Below are positions 1 through 11,216 of a DNA stretch of 64,000 nucleotides, piece after piece (position 1 is the stretch's first letter; every line of letters starts with the position of its first letter). The stretch spans positions 2,914,001 to 2,978,000 of the forward strand of contig WACJ01000502.1 in the NCBI GenBank assembly GCA_008973525.1, in the 5' to 3' direction. Origin of the DNA: Stenopsyche tienmushanensis (taxonomy: Eukaryota > Arthropoda > Insecta > Trichoptera > Stenopsychidae). The notes beneath the pieces are model-generated. The model ran no database searches. It worked only from the letters and a program-made list of their open reading frames with translations, and had not been told where the DNA came from. Both the position numbers and the translations under genes were made by a program.

Positions 1-1400
1 GGGCTGAATATTTAAGCGTTTGTCGGTGGTAAAAATTCAATGGTGGTTGTATATTTTCATATTTGTGGTGCTTTATTGACATGGGTAAATTATGATGTAC
101 GTCGGATCCGGATTTGAGTCCAGGTCAAGTTCCTTTGGATATGGACCAAACCGGAACCGGTAGCAATGAGTATTAACTTATACTATTAAATTTATATTAG
201 AGTCAGCGTGTAGATTATCCAGTGACCCGAATTTTCCAATTAAGTCAGACCCGTCAGATGAACATGAGGAATAGATTGGAAAACTCAACCCTGGCTTCAA
301 AAGTTATCGTTACGGCGATTCCGATTATTAAAATGAGATTTGAGTCGACGCCTCCAAAAAATTTGTTTGATTCGCAGATTGATGCAGAAATTATAGAACT
401 CCCTCTTAATTCCTACAGGGCCTCAAAGGAGGCCACGATCGGCAAATCCACAGATAGCAAATGTAATATAGCAATACGGTAGTAATATTAAAGTGTGAAT
501 TGTGAGCAAAAGTTTAAATAGCGTTATATTAATCACCGAAGCCTTCCGTAATTAATCTAACAAACTGACTCGAGTCGAGGGTTGGGGAAAGGATTCGGAT
601 TTGTCCCGAGTGCTTACCATGGAAGAATTATGTTGAATTAAGATTTAAATTATAACGACCCCTTTGTTAGGGGTTGCGAGGTCAAGGGAAAGGATATAAT
701 CCCGAATCCGTAACGGTCCACGTTTTAGATTTCGCCAATTCCGCCAAAATCCGATCCGCTAGAAGAGCCATATTTTAATAGCGAAGTTTTCGTGGGCGTA
801 TTGTATTTTTAGGAAAGGTTGTGTAAAAACCGTTTCGGAAAAAACAAGGCATTCAACAGTTGTTGAAGGATATTCGAGCAAGGTATAATAAAATTTAACA
901 GCGTTTCTCCATTCGAAAAGTTATATCGTACGCAGGCTGCTACGAATAGGTTCGTCTTTTTATCCTTCTTAAGTTCTTTAAGGCTTAGGAGGAGGAAGGA
1001 AAAAAAGGATACTAAGTCGCATTCGACAACTTAAATGCGAGATTTTTTTGCGCTAAGCAAAAGGATCATATTATTCGCAAAGACACAAAACCAGTACAAA
1101 CAACTCATGATGCAAAAAAAATAAGTCAAGGTTCTATCCGCAAAAATACATGGATTTCTTATAAATGAGGCAATGGTTGTAAATTTATGCACATATATAT
1201 TAAAAATAAATTTTCGTATGAGGCAAAAAAATGACCAAGCTTAATTACATTTCGGGGAAATTTGGACGGATTATGTATAGGGATGTTATAAATACATTAT
1301 GAAGTACAAAAAAAATTAAAGCTAAATTAGTATTTTGTTAGAAATAAAATACCAATCAAGTCTACGTGTGTGATGAAGAAATGTATGAAAAGAAAGCTAA
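1..1400. other. Non-coding stretch, nothing recognised
   Basis: AT-rich sequence with no recognisable gene. An 86-codon open frame at 222-482 (+) has no family motif and begins without a convincing context, so I treat it as chance. No repeat shared with the rest of the window was noticed here. Confidence 0.5.
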
Positions 1401-1405
1401 AAAAG

Positions 1406-1645
1406 TATCCTGGTTGACACAATTTCAACCTTTCTAGTCATTTAAAATTTTAAAAATTAAAAACATTCTTAATTAATAACGATGTCTCTATAGTCCCTAC
1501 CTCAAACAAAAAATATATGTTCATATAATGGCGAATGTTTAAAAAAAAGTCATTTTTTGCCTTTCAGTTTTTTTTTTTTAAATAGTTAAAAATATTTTTT
1601 TATACAAAAATCTGGTAGAAACGATAGAGAATTATATTGAGAAGA
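1406..1645 (-). repeat. Partial copy of unclassified repeat U
   Basis: This stretch matches 10738-10985 in the same orientation, sharing blocks such as GTTGACACAATTTCAAC, AAAACATTCTTAATAA and CTATAGTCCCTACC, then a poly-T/AAATAGTTAAAAA segment and TCTGGTAGAAACGATAGA. Forward copies lie at 21225-21455 and 57776-58125. It lacks the GGGGGTATTC end seen in other copies, so it is truncated. The class is unknown; there is no coding sequence. Confidence 0.6.
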
Positions 1646-1649
1646 TTTT

Positions 1650-1848
1650 TACCTTATACTCATACAAATCCACTTATCTGTCAGTACCGTCGCAGCGTGT
1701 ATGAAGCTTGTACATAAATAAATAAACACTGTCGATAGCAAACAATACTCGGTAATTCAAGTAAATATAAAAAATACATATAAAAATGCTCTTTCTGATT
1801 CACTTGAATTCGCTCGCAAATAGGCGATCGTCCTACCATACAGGTTAA
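1650..1848 (-). repeat. TTAA-B-like MITE copy
   Basis: Read on the minus strand it starts with TTAACCTGTATGG, then GATCGCC and GAGCGAATTC, a block close to the start of the copy at 35158. It continues with CAGAAAGAGCA, the core (CTATCGACAGTG, TTATTTATTTATGTACAAGC, CACGCTGCG) and ATAAGTGGATTTGTATGAG. It is shorter than the complete TTAA-B copies at 37267 and 61455. It has no coding capacity. Confidence 0.6.
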
Positions 1849-2068
1849 TTGAGGAGCTTTTATTTTGGATATAATATCAGTAGCACAAGATGAATTTATC
1901 CTGAATTTATACAAATTATTCGCCACTCATATATTATAGTGACTGTGCCAATAGCCAATAGATTGAAATGAAATTTTAGTAATGCCTACAGGAGAGTTTG
2001 CTGCATCGATATATCTAAGCATAACAGTGGTTTTTAATCTGTAGTGCTTGTATCGACAAAAAAAATTA

Positions 2069-2290
2069 TTGACCCTTTGCGGTCCTATGTCGAGTCTGGC
2101 TCGACATTTTGTTTCTACATTTTTTCCCCATTCAGATTTAAAATCAAGTGATTTTATTTTGCAGTATCGTGTTAGGGACAGTATTTGGAAAGGAATATTG
2201 GTTTTTATGATCCTTCATAGTGTTTCGCTCACCTGCTAGAGATACAAAGGAAAGGGGCTGTTGCCCGGATAAAATCCTAAAACACAGGCA
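2069..2290 (+). repeat. TTAA-C MITE, one terminus
   Basis: It begins TTGACCCTTTGCGGTCC (a decayed TTAA end), followed by the small inverted repeat ATGTCGAGTCTGGCTCGACA, and extends to CCTAAAACACAGG. The same roughly 225-bp sequence recurs inverted at 20470-20694 and 38090-38307. In the 36683-38307 copy both TTAACYYTTTGCGGTCC ends are present, so this is a short non-autonomous element probably mobilised by a TTAA-targeting (piggyBac-type) transposase. The second end of this copy was not found. Confidence 0.65.
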
Positions 2291-2454
2291 GTGACTCTTA
2301 ACGCGCGCTTTCGTGAACATCTCCGATCAAACTTACGATAAATGGATAACAGACATAAATAAAAATATAAATTAACACACCAATAAATCGTAAGGATAAC
2401 ATTCATCATTTTATTGTTCTATATAAAAAATATATTTGAATTTGTTTATTTGAT

Positions 2455-3131
2455 GTAGGGGGGATCCTAAGGGTAAGTTTGTTTGGTTCTGCGTGTTTGT
2501 CGGCCATTTTGTTCAGTCACAGTAAATTCTTCCGATGGAGAAGTCATCGTGCATTCCCGCTACCTCCCGTCCGTGAAAGTTCTGCACAGTCATCCGTTTT
2601 TTGATATTGCAGAAAAATATTGTAGCTAATATTTATCAGAAGCTCGTGGAAGTTCATGTTAGTGATGTGATGTCACGAAAGTCGACAACATGTCACGAAA
2701 TAATGGAAGAGTGGAAGACCATCAGTGATTTCTGATGTATTTGTGCAAAAAAATAAAAAACAAATGTAAAATGACCGGCGTATGATGCTTGATGACCATC
2801 GCGAAAAATTTCCTGGCATTTATCGAAGTCTTCTTGATGATATTGTATCGGAAAAAATTGGTTACAATAAATTGTGTGCGATATGGGTGTCCAGAATGTT
2901 TACACAGGAGCACCATCAAAATCGCGTGACCATCGCACGTGAATTTTCGGAATCGTTTTGCACAGAAGGGAAAAGCTTTTTTGAATTCAATCGTGACGGG
3001 AGATGAGATCTAGATGTGTACATTATATCCCAAAATCCAAAAACACAATCCAAAAAGAGCTCGCGGCGGAGGTCTATGACACTGGCATACATAAATGTTA
3101 CGTTACACCTTACTTTCTGGATGACCCTCAT
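2455..3131 (+). pseudogene. Mariner transposase remnant (family A)
   Basis: A decayed and internally deleted mariner element. The left end is near GGGGGATCCTAAGGGTAAGT and the right end is TACTTTCTGGATGACCCTC, an imperfect inverted pair. The reading from the ATG at 2535 gives part of the N-terminal DNA-binding region (VANIYQKLVEV) but soon hits a stop. Residues at 2782-3006 (SLLDDIVSEKIGYNKLCAIW then VSRMFTQEHHQNRV) match the linker region just before the catalytic domain of mariner transposases. The catalytic block is nearly all missing and there are several frame breaks, so it cannot be active. Relatives are at 29380-31254 and 45298-46112, which share TTTGTTCAGTCACAGTAA near the 5' end. Confidence 0.8.
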
Positions 3132-3139
3132 AGATCATA

Positions 3140-4090
3140 ATGATTTATGTCAGTATGATAATTTCTTTATTCTTAAGCTTACAACATAATTAGCGTGAAG
3201 GAATGTTCCCATGATTATTGTTATAATAACGGATTTTACAACTCACGTTGTGTCACAGCGTCCGACCAATTAGTGCCTCGTTCGCGTCACGGGTTTTCAC
3301 GGACACAGGAAGCATCCCGTCAAATCCCGTCATCCGTCACAATCTCACCACATAAATTAATTATATTATCGCGGTGCCGTACAACATAATCTAGTGCGTT
3401 ACAGAAGACCGTGCCGCGTAATTTGTATGCAAATACCAGTCGGAAATACGTCACGGGCGCGATATCGTCGAAAAATGTCAACGGGTGGGAAAAAAAACGG
3501 TTACGTGTCCATTTATTCAACCTGGTCCGTGAGCATTCAGCGATGCCTTTCTGTGAATCTTTATTGAATAAAAATACAAGATGAGACGGGTCATGAATCG
3601 GGAGATCGGGATGCTGTAACCGCTCATCAGTACGGAGATCACGTTTCATCCGTACAAAAACAAATCGCACTTCCCACACCAGATATCTTACTTTCGCATG
3701 ATATCTGAAAGGGGAGATCAATAGCTAAGGGTCCCGAAAGGACTAACATACGTACGACCCGGATGTGACTTTTCCGGGAATTAATTTTAAGGCCTACATT
3801 GCGCAATGAATTACATATGTCATCCTACTGCGATGACACAACTTTAAAATACTTACATGCACTGTCATCGCTGTTATTGTGGTTTTATTATCCATTTTTG
3901 TATAGTTTTGCATTGTTGCCGTCAGATATGATGCTTTTATTGCTTCAATGCATGCAGCAATTGTGTTCATTACGTCAATCTTTATCCTTGTTTTCCGCAA
4001 TAGTTCCATTAGGTATAATTGCCTTCATTTTGCAATACCGTTTGCTGTGTAAACATCCGAATCATTATAAAAAAATAATTGAATGAATGT
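3140..4090. other. Non-coding stretch with one long open frame
   Basis: No known element was recognised. The minus strand is open for 133 codons at 3320-3721, in sequence richer in GC than its surroundings (many CGTCAC/CCCGTC words). The translation shows no domain I know, no signal peptide and no membrane segment. It could be an exon or chance; I lean to chance. The region 3799-4086 also has a short open frame without features. Confidence 0.3.
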
Positions 4091-4094
4091 GTTT

Positions 4095-4364
4095 AATTGG
4101 ATTGTATGTCCACAAAAATCCAATTTTATATCAGGACCGCGCAGCATGAGTAAAGCTTGTATATCAATAAATGAACCTTAACACTATTGATAGCGCATAA
4201 TTAATTTATTCACTTAAACATAAACAATAGACGTGTATTCTTTCAGTTTTAGTAGCAAAATAATACATTTGTTGAAGCTTGAAATCGATTAATCGCAAGA
4301 ATGCTATTTCTGTTTCGTCTGAATCCGATCGCCAATATGCGATCATACTCATCAAAGGGTCAAT
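4095..4364 (-). repeat. TTAA-A-related MITE copy
   Basis: On the minus strand it starts TTGACCCTTTGATGAG, then GATCGCATATTGGCGATC, a 5' module ending TCGATTTCAAGC, then the core (CTATCAATAGTGTTAAGG, TTCATTTATTGATATACAAG, TGCTGCGCGGTCCTG). The 5' module is like that at 17365-17470 and unlike that of the 22827 and 60035 copies, although the core is the same. Non-coding. Confidence 0.65.
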
Positions 4365-4794
4365 GAGAAAAAAATACTGTTCAAACAAAACAAATGATAG
4401 ATAAATGATTTGCTGATTTTAAACGTGGCCGTACAAATACCGATGATGCTGAACACTGGTCGTTCAAATTCGGCACTTGTTCTAGAAAATATAAAAAAGT
4501 CCAAAAAATAGTTTTGGTCGGTTGTTTAAGATAACTGACACTTTAAAGATAAGGCAGTGTATTCAAAATTTGTTCTTGAGAATCAAAAACACAACAACGC
4601 GTCCACAATTCAGAGCGCTGTTTGGGGCTATTTCGGCGCAATCAAAAGGAATGCCAAACAATAACAAAAATGTTCTTTCATCTAGTCCAGCGCTTCTTAA
4701 ACTTATGTAGTCCGCGGACCCCCTCTTGGAGCAAACGTGTAGGGGTACCCTTACAGCATGACCTTGCCATCGATGTACGTGTGTAGGGAATCCA

Positions 4795-5660
4795 ATCCCG
4801 AGCCAAAATTTCGATCCCGGGTTTGCATAAAGCGATCCCGGGATCAGTCCCGGGATCCCGGGATTGGGATTTTCAATAGTTTAAGAAATTACATTAATAA
4901 ATTTGATCAAAAATTACTGATAAGTCCATTTGTTTAATATAAAAAATAATTTGAGGAAAACGAATTTTATTTATTTAAGAAAAGATAAAAATACAATTCA
5001 AAAATAGATAAATAAAACACTAAAAAATTCAAATATTATTTGGAAAATATACCCAGAGTAACATTGAATATTGACTGTTTCGTCATTTAGTCTGGATCTT
5101 ATTTTGGTGGTCAGGCAACATGCTGCTGAAAATGCAAGCTCAGCCTCCACACTCGTTGGAGGTATTGTCATCAGATATTTAAATGCTAGCTCGAGTTGAT
5201 GACCGCGTCTCCATTTTCATATAACATCATCAATGTGACTGATAAAATTTCTATCTGTTGAGACCCGAACTAAAACTCGCAAAATTCCCGATTTCCCGAC
5301 AAATTATTTATTTCCGTCGCTGCAGATGAATACTTACATACTATAATACTTTGATGTGATTCGTAATTGCATTACGGAGGAATACAAAAATTCTGAACCC
5401 CGTATCTATTATATTTCATATCGATATTCCCATTATAAGAGTCGAGGTGTAGTAAATACATCACCGGTAGGGAAAGGTTAACATAACAATTTGAAAAACA
5501 TATATGTACTGAGTATATGTATACAAAGATTAGACAGTTACTGCCCCTAAGCTCGCCAATTAGTAGTTACGCCACTGTTTCCATACGTCCAGATTTTGGC
5601 GAGAATGTCTCGATTTAGTAGCAGCTGCGTGCTGGTGAGATGTACGATTTCTGTTAGATA
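4795..5660. mobile_element. hAT transposon remnant
   Basis: The left end is TAGGGAATCCAATCCCGAG followed by stacked CCCGGGAT words. The right 400 bases (from about 5225) match 27260-27650 closely, for example CTGCAGATGAATACTTA and ATTACGGAGGAATACAAAAA. The interior holds the C-terminal end of a hAT transposase on the minus strand (separate entry), which the 27213 copy lacks. The right terminal repeat seen in the 27213 copy is missing. Dead element. Confidence 0.7.
5030..5200 (-). pseudogene. hAT transposase C-terminal (dimerisation) domain fragment
   Basis: The minus strand reads LAFKYLMTIPPTSVEAELAF and continues SAACCLTTKIRSRLND. This is the signature of the hAT-family C-terminal dimerisation domain: a proline-serine-rich turn, then the VEAE-AFS block and the RSRL block. 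The usual E-R-A-F-S appears as E-L-A-F-S. Only this domain survives. No BED zinc finger or catalytic residues were found upstream on the minus strand, so the transposase is long inactive. It identifies the surrounding repeat as hAT rather than another cut-and-paste class. Confidence 0.75.
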
Positions 5661-5699
5661 AAAATTTCAATCTAAGACATTCTCTTTGTCTCTGCGATT

Positions 5700-6770
5700 C
5701 ACAATCTCCGCACTTATCATGCGAGAATCCGAACGCATATACGCGTGATTCCCAATCAACGGGATAAAATCGTACAACTACTGAAATATTCGGAGTCTGA
5801 TCATAAAACTCGATTTAAACATTTCGACTAAGTTAAGATCTATCTTACAAAGTAAAGTCTCGTATCATTGATTCGATGCGTATAACTTTATTTGCGATAA
5901 ATTGTATAGCTCCGTTACCTAATTATCGATTCGCCCAAAGGTAAGAAGTCCTGGAGGCTTCGCCCGCGCTATCTGCAGGTCACGTATCCAGGATCAGACG
6001 AACAAGCGGGAATTTTCACGAATTTTTCGTGACGACCGAATTTTCCAGGATGTTCGCGAAAGTGAAAAACGAAGATTGAGCCCATACACTGGAAGGGCGT
6101 CCGCATTATGAAATATTCGCGAGTTCATAATCGAAGCCTTCGCACACATTTTCGTGGCTTCGGAAAAATTCCCGAAATCTAAAGGATAAATTCCACGACG
6201 CCCAAATAAACATTGATGAAAAACGATAAGCTTGTACGTTCGAAAAATAATAAATAAGCCCTTGCCGAATATATCGTTACGGACGATGATACACAAGTGC
6301 TTGTTAACAATTTTGCATACGCATTTGGTTTTTTTGTGCCATCATCCATCATAATCATGCTTGTCGTCATCATTATACGTCATGTCGCAAGATAATGAAA
6401 AATGAGACAATCGGATGCTCTTGAATGGCTGCCGAGGAAAAGCTTGATGTATTTTTAATATAAGGTAAAGAATTTACAAAACGACGGACGGATCTGTGAC
6501 GGCTTTATATTGTGTGACGCAAAATATTTTTTGCACGGAGACTTCCGAGGTATTCATTCTTATTTTTGAGCATCAAAAGATTAAAAATGCGCGTGGAGGT
6601 TTCCAAAAGCAATGTTTTAAAGTCATTGATGCGATTCCGGGTTACGGCGCCCCGTTTTATGGCGTCATTTGTATGATGCACTAATTAGCAAAACACCTTC
6701 GAACCATACGTTTTTAACCTGCGCGTTACTATGATATGTATTTGGTACACCATATGAAATTCTAAATAAA
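5700..6770. other. Non-coding stretch, nothing recognised
   Basis: The minus strand has a 100-codon open frame at 5994-6296 and the plus strand a 62-codon one at 6496-6684. Neither shows a family motif. No repeat shared with other parts of the window was noticed. Confidence 0.4.
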
Positions 6771-6774
6771 TCCA

Positions 6775-6850
6775 AATCCCGTATCTATTGTATTATATTT
6801 CATATTGATATTTTATATAATTAGAGTAGAGTTGTAGTAAATAAATAACC
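6775..6850. repeat. Fragment of the hAT-associated repeat
   Basis: The short block CCCGTATCTATTG, TTATATTTCATATTGATATT, TAGAGT and GTAGTAAATA is a diverged copy of 5399-5460 and 27436-27497, the 3' half of the hAT element. Confidence 0.5.
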
Positions 6851-6859
6851 TCCCAAGAC

Positions 6860-8560
6860 AATCCGGATTGGGACGGATTTTATTGAATCGAATCTCAAAA
6901 TAAGTGCTTTAATTAGTACGATCTTTTTAATGGACTTGCTATAAATATGTTCCAAGCAAGAAGATACGATACTGCAAGAACTAAAGCATAATGCTTTTCT
7001 ACTTTGTGAAAGTACCATCTCAAAGTTGGACAACTTGCTAGAGCTTCATTTGAGACTTCACCAACAAAATACATATTGATCACTGAAGAGTGTTTTAATG
7101 AAAATGTGCAGAGTTCTATAACATTTGCAATTAATTTGTTTATTGAATATTGAATTTCATTTGCATCAAAATAGGGCGATTTATGGAATAAGTGCGCCAT
7201 ATGCGTGGGGCCCTATTGATCCTGAGATATGGCGGTTGATTTAGGGTGGAAATGTTGATAATTTTTATCAGATTTGCTACTTATAATACTTTCTACAATG
7301 CATGTCTGCGATATTATTAAAACATGCCGAATATATAAACGATTTGTTTTTTTAAAAATATTTTTTCTAAATTATCATCGAACTGATGTATGATTTTTAG
7401 GGGTACCGGACAAAAATTTCGTTTTTTAAAAATTAAAATTCAATTATAATTTTAGCCGCATGAGGATATGATTCCTCTGTTGAATATCCTAGGCCTATAC
7501 AAAAAAAATGATTTGGTCATATTTAAGAATTTTATAATGAATAATAATATTTTGCAATCCCACCATACAGAAAATAAGACCTTTTTAGATGTAATGTTCA
7601 ATTTTTAGGTCAATGGTTCGAGTATATAAACCATTTCTCATCCCCTATCTCAAGATGTCTAAGAAATATTGAACTTTCATCTAGTTTTATTTATTTTTGA
7701 CACATTCAAGCAGATACAGATACGTTTTTATAATATATACTAAGTTGTCCAATCTCTCTTTTCTTCGTTATCGTTATGTTCAGGTATGGTATCCGATCGC
7801 GAGCCGCTCATTCGTCACATCAGCGGTCCGAAAAGCGGACTGATTGAGTATACAAACCCTATGGCTACTCCTTCTTCTTTTAGGGCCTTTTGCGGCATTT
7901 TCTATAATCTGTACTAACACGGAAGCAACGTAGCGACTAAACACTTTCTATTATAGTATTTTTTTTACAACAGATTAATTGGATTTCTTTAGGGGGGGGG
8001 GGGAGCGTTAAGTTAGATACTTGTCATGGGCGCTTAATTCCATAGTTACGGCTCTGCTTTGTATAATCTATATTTGAATAAACAGTTGAAATTTTGAGAT
8101 TGAGTTTCATCGATAAAATCAGACATTAATATTGGGTTTACCTGATATTTAAGTTAAAATGTTTTGGACCACCCTAATACTGCTGAATAATGATTTTTTT
8201 CCGTAAATGTCACCTTTTTATTGTCGCAGTCGCTGCATTATTATTTTGATGAAATTCATAAATTTTGCTTATATGACACAAATTGCTCTATTTGGAATAC
8301 AGTGCAAAAAAATTGCATATTCTTATGAAAGTTATGCTTTAGATGTCCACCAATTGATAGCAAAATAAATACACATTAACACATCGACAATCTAAGAAGA
8401 TGAGAAAGAAATATGGCCATTAAAAAGGACGATGTTAAAAAACGACATTTTCATCCGATACTCCTAATACACATGCTATGTACATAACACGAATAAATGT
8501 ATATTATATTAAATATTATCCATTTTAAATTTCACTCAGTTGCAATCTTGATCACTAGAG
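6860..8560. other. Non-coding stretch; unassigned minus-strand open frame
   Basis: The minus strand is open for 95 codons at 6913-7200 with several hydrophobic runs (ALVLAVSYLLAWNIFI). I could not assign it to a family. A run of 12 G lies at 7992-8003. The rest is AT-rich and featureless. Confidence 0.3.
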
Positions 8561-8565
8561 AAATA

Positions 8566-9053
8566 CATTCAAACCTCTTTTTGTGCGATTTCAAAGTTAT
8601 GCGGTTTTATTTAAAGCCGTTTATTTTCATGTTGACATCATATCTCAAGTTTTATTCAATTAATTTACTTCAAACTGGGTACGAATCTTTTCTATACAAC
8701 CCATTTTGTCAAAATTTTGAGTCATATCGAAAATCGCAACGAAAATGATCATACAGCGATGATAGTTTGTAATTAAAACAATTAGTATTTTTCTAGTTGA
8801 TGTCTGGCATTTGAAATTCCAGATGTCAGACATCCTTAAAATTTTACCAATGATGCAAGACGTCCTTTAAATGTTATTTTTTAATTCCCTTATTGTTTAT
8901 TGACTGTTTTTTATTGACTTTTTTTGTGCGATTTTATATAGCTATTTCAAAGTTATGCGGCGGCAAAAATCTTCACTTTTCTATGTAAATCATAGCTTTT
9001 TTTGTGCGATTTTCAGTAGGAATGCATCTACCGCTCAAAAAAAGGTTTAAGTG
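8566..9053. mobile_element. Pogo/Tigger-like MITE (family T), near full length
   Basis: The ends are CATTCAAACCTCTTTTTGTG and, at the right, CAAAAAAAGGTTTAAGTG, with TA on each side (8564-8565 and 9054-9055). This fits the TA target duplication and CACTYAAACC-type ends of pogo/Tigger-like DNA transposons. The interior has recurring GTGCGATTT and TTATGCGG words and a central inverted repeat (GATGTCTGGCATT ... CAGATGTCAGACATC). It is about 488 bp with no transposase. A sister of similar size and opposite orientation lies at 57183-57662. Bases 8627-8695 resemble part of repeat U. Confidence 0.7.
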
Positions 9054-9059
9054 TATACA

Positions 9060-10730
9060 TATCATCCTCCATATCCTCCTGGATCTAATTTGATTTTCTT
9101 TGTTATTCTTTAGGGTTCAAATCATTCAAGTGTTTCATACACGTGGGTAACATTTTCAACCTTGACATTATTGTAGCGGATTCGCGAAATTTGATCTTCA
9201 ACGTTCGCAACAAGCGAGTAAGATATCATAAGTGACAAATAATTCAAATAGTCTCCATCGATAAACAAAGCCGAGGGTTGAAATTTAATCGTCAGAGTCA
9301 TAAAGAAAGTAGCAGCTAAATGACAAAGTGTTCCCTTGTAATCTTTTAAGTGTGAAATCCAATTTCGTCTGCGAAACACAAAAGCGCTGCAACATGAGAC
9401 TCACCCTCAGGATCGCTGTTATGATACACAAATTGAGGATCACGGTGTGAGAATGGGCGAAAATGGAAATGAGGGATATGTGGAAGATTCGAACGTGGGA
9501 GGTTGAGATGAGCACAATGGAACTACTCCGATGGCAATTGTTCGAGAAATGAGCACAGAATTAACGAAGGACACATGCAAAACCATTATTACGCGAAAGG
9601 GTTCCCAAGGATTATGCTAACCGGCTTAGAGCAGAAATCTGTTATTAAATAGTCATAAATTAAACTAAATTCAATTTGGACGCCCACTGAAGCTGAGAGA
9701 CGTGCAAACTTCGACTTTGCAGGACGATGCTCATTTATGTATATTGTTAATTTGAAATGAGCAGAAATTTAATAAAAATCGAAGAGCAGCAGCCAAATCC
9801 TGTTGGTGAAGTATTGCAATATCATGATTGGATGTGGTCGTGCAGAACGAACGATGTTCGTTTATCCTTAATTAGTTGGCAAACAAAAGTTTCCTCGATC
9901 TTGGAATTTCAACTGAAAAATCCCAATGGAATATTTCCGAAGTACTAAAAAAAGGATTCTTGCCGAAATATACATTTGGATGCCGTTTTCAATACATAAA
10001 TTCAAGCCACTGGCGCAAATTTGCATAGAGGAGCAATTGTTCCATTTCCTAGCGGCGCACAAATGTCAGAGTTGATCAAAAGCATCTCCATGCCGAAGAA
10101 CTGGGTCAACTCAGAAAACAGACGACCGGAACATCCTAAGCATTTTTCCATCGGCAATCGTGAACACATGACGGCGAACTCGTAGTGTATGATAATCACA
10201 CGTATTCCAGTCGATCGTCCACATCCATCTTCCACGTCAACTGGGACTGACGGCTGTGAAATTGATATGACAAGCTGCACGGCTTCGGAACAGTGCCCCT
10301 GGGGGAGGTTTCGGCCACCCCCGCAAAAAAAGGACCCAGCTTGAAAGGCTCGGATCAGACGCATTGTCAATAATGGAGATTAAGTCTGTAGGGCGCAGTC
10401 TGAGTAAAACACACCGATTGATTAATTGTCGGTACATTTAGGTTGCTTGGGAAATATGTACTGGGTGTTCCGAAAAAGCATTTGGGTCACGTGAACCATT
10501 GCCGGACGTAATAGATACATTTAACAAGAACCATTGCATTATTTTGCATTCAAATACTTCATTTTTACAATAACTTATCATCATCTTATAACACAACTAT
10601 TTCAACACGTTGTATCTTAGAAGTTTTGCGAACATATTATTAAACCTAAATTTATGTGGAAATTTTAAATAAAATCATCGTTGAATTCATACGTCGAATG
10701 TAGCAAGTGTAAGAGTTAATAAAAAGGTTG
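9060..10730. other. Non-coding stretch; two unassigned minus-strand open frames
   Basis: At 9122-9379 the minus strand is open for 85 codons, preceded by an acceptor-like TTTCGCAG. The peptide has a hydrophobic middle (YLNYLSLMISYSLVANVEDQ). It could be a decayed exon, and some features recall insect chemoreceptor transmembrane stretches, but that is weak. At 10002-10370 a 122-codon minus frame in GC-richer sequence shows no known domain. No repeats were noted. Confidence 0.3.
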
Positions 10731-10734
10731 TATC

Positions 10735-11216
10735 CTTGTTGACACAATTTCAACCCTTTTAGTCAACTAAAATTTAAAAAATAAAAAACATTCTTAATAA
10801 GTAATAATGTCGCTATAGTCCCTACCACAAAGGATTAAATAATTTTATTTTCATGAAATGACGGCTGCTTTTAAAAAAAATGTAATTTTTGGAATTATTT
10901 TTTCAGTTTTAATTTTTTTTAAATAGTTAAAAAAATATGTTTTGATATAAATCTGGTAAGAACAATAGATAGATATATGGAAAAGATTCCTATTAATTTT
11001 GAAGTAAATCAGTCAATTAAAACTTGAGATATCATGTCAACCGTGTAGAAAAATAAAAACACATTTAAAGATTTCATTCTGGTAGGACTGCCTTAGTTGC
11101 AGCGTCACTAAAATAGCTATAACTCCGTAAATAATTGGAATTTTGGAAAATTATTTGGAGGATATATTTTTAATTCTAGACTAGAATACTCCCTTAAATT
11201 AAGGTGTTTAGGAGGA
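10735..11216 (-). repeat. Repeat U, longest reverse copy
   Basis: Read on the minus strand it starts TTAAGGGAGTATTCTAGTCT, then contains ACGGAGTTATAGCTATTTTAG, TACCAGAATGAAATCTTTAA, GGTTGACATGATATCTCAAG, a TTTATATCAAAACATATTTT-like AT-rich block and the block shared with 1406-1645. It matches 57776-58125 in the first two thirds. The class is not recognised: no coding sequence and no clear terminal inverted repeat at the other end. Confidence 0.65.

Noticed and set aside
7992..8003. Run of 12 G as a possible quadruplex
   Set aside because: A single homopolymer in an AT-rich region without further G-tracts nearby is more simply a slippage product or sequencing artefact.
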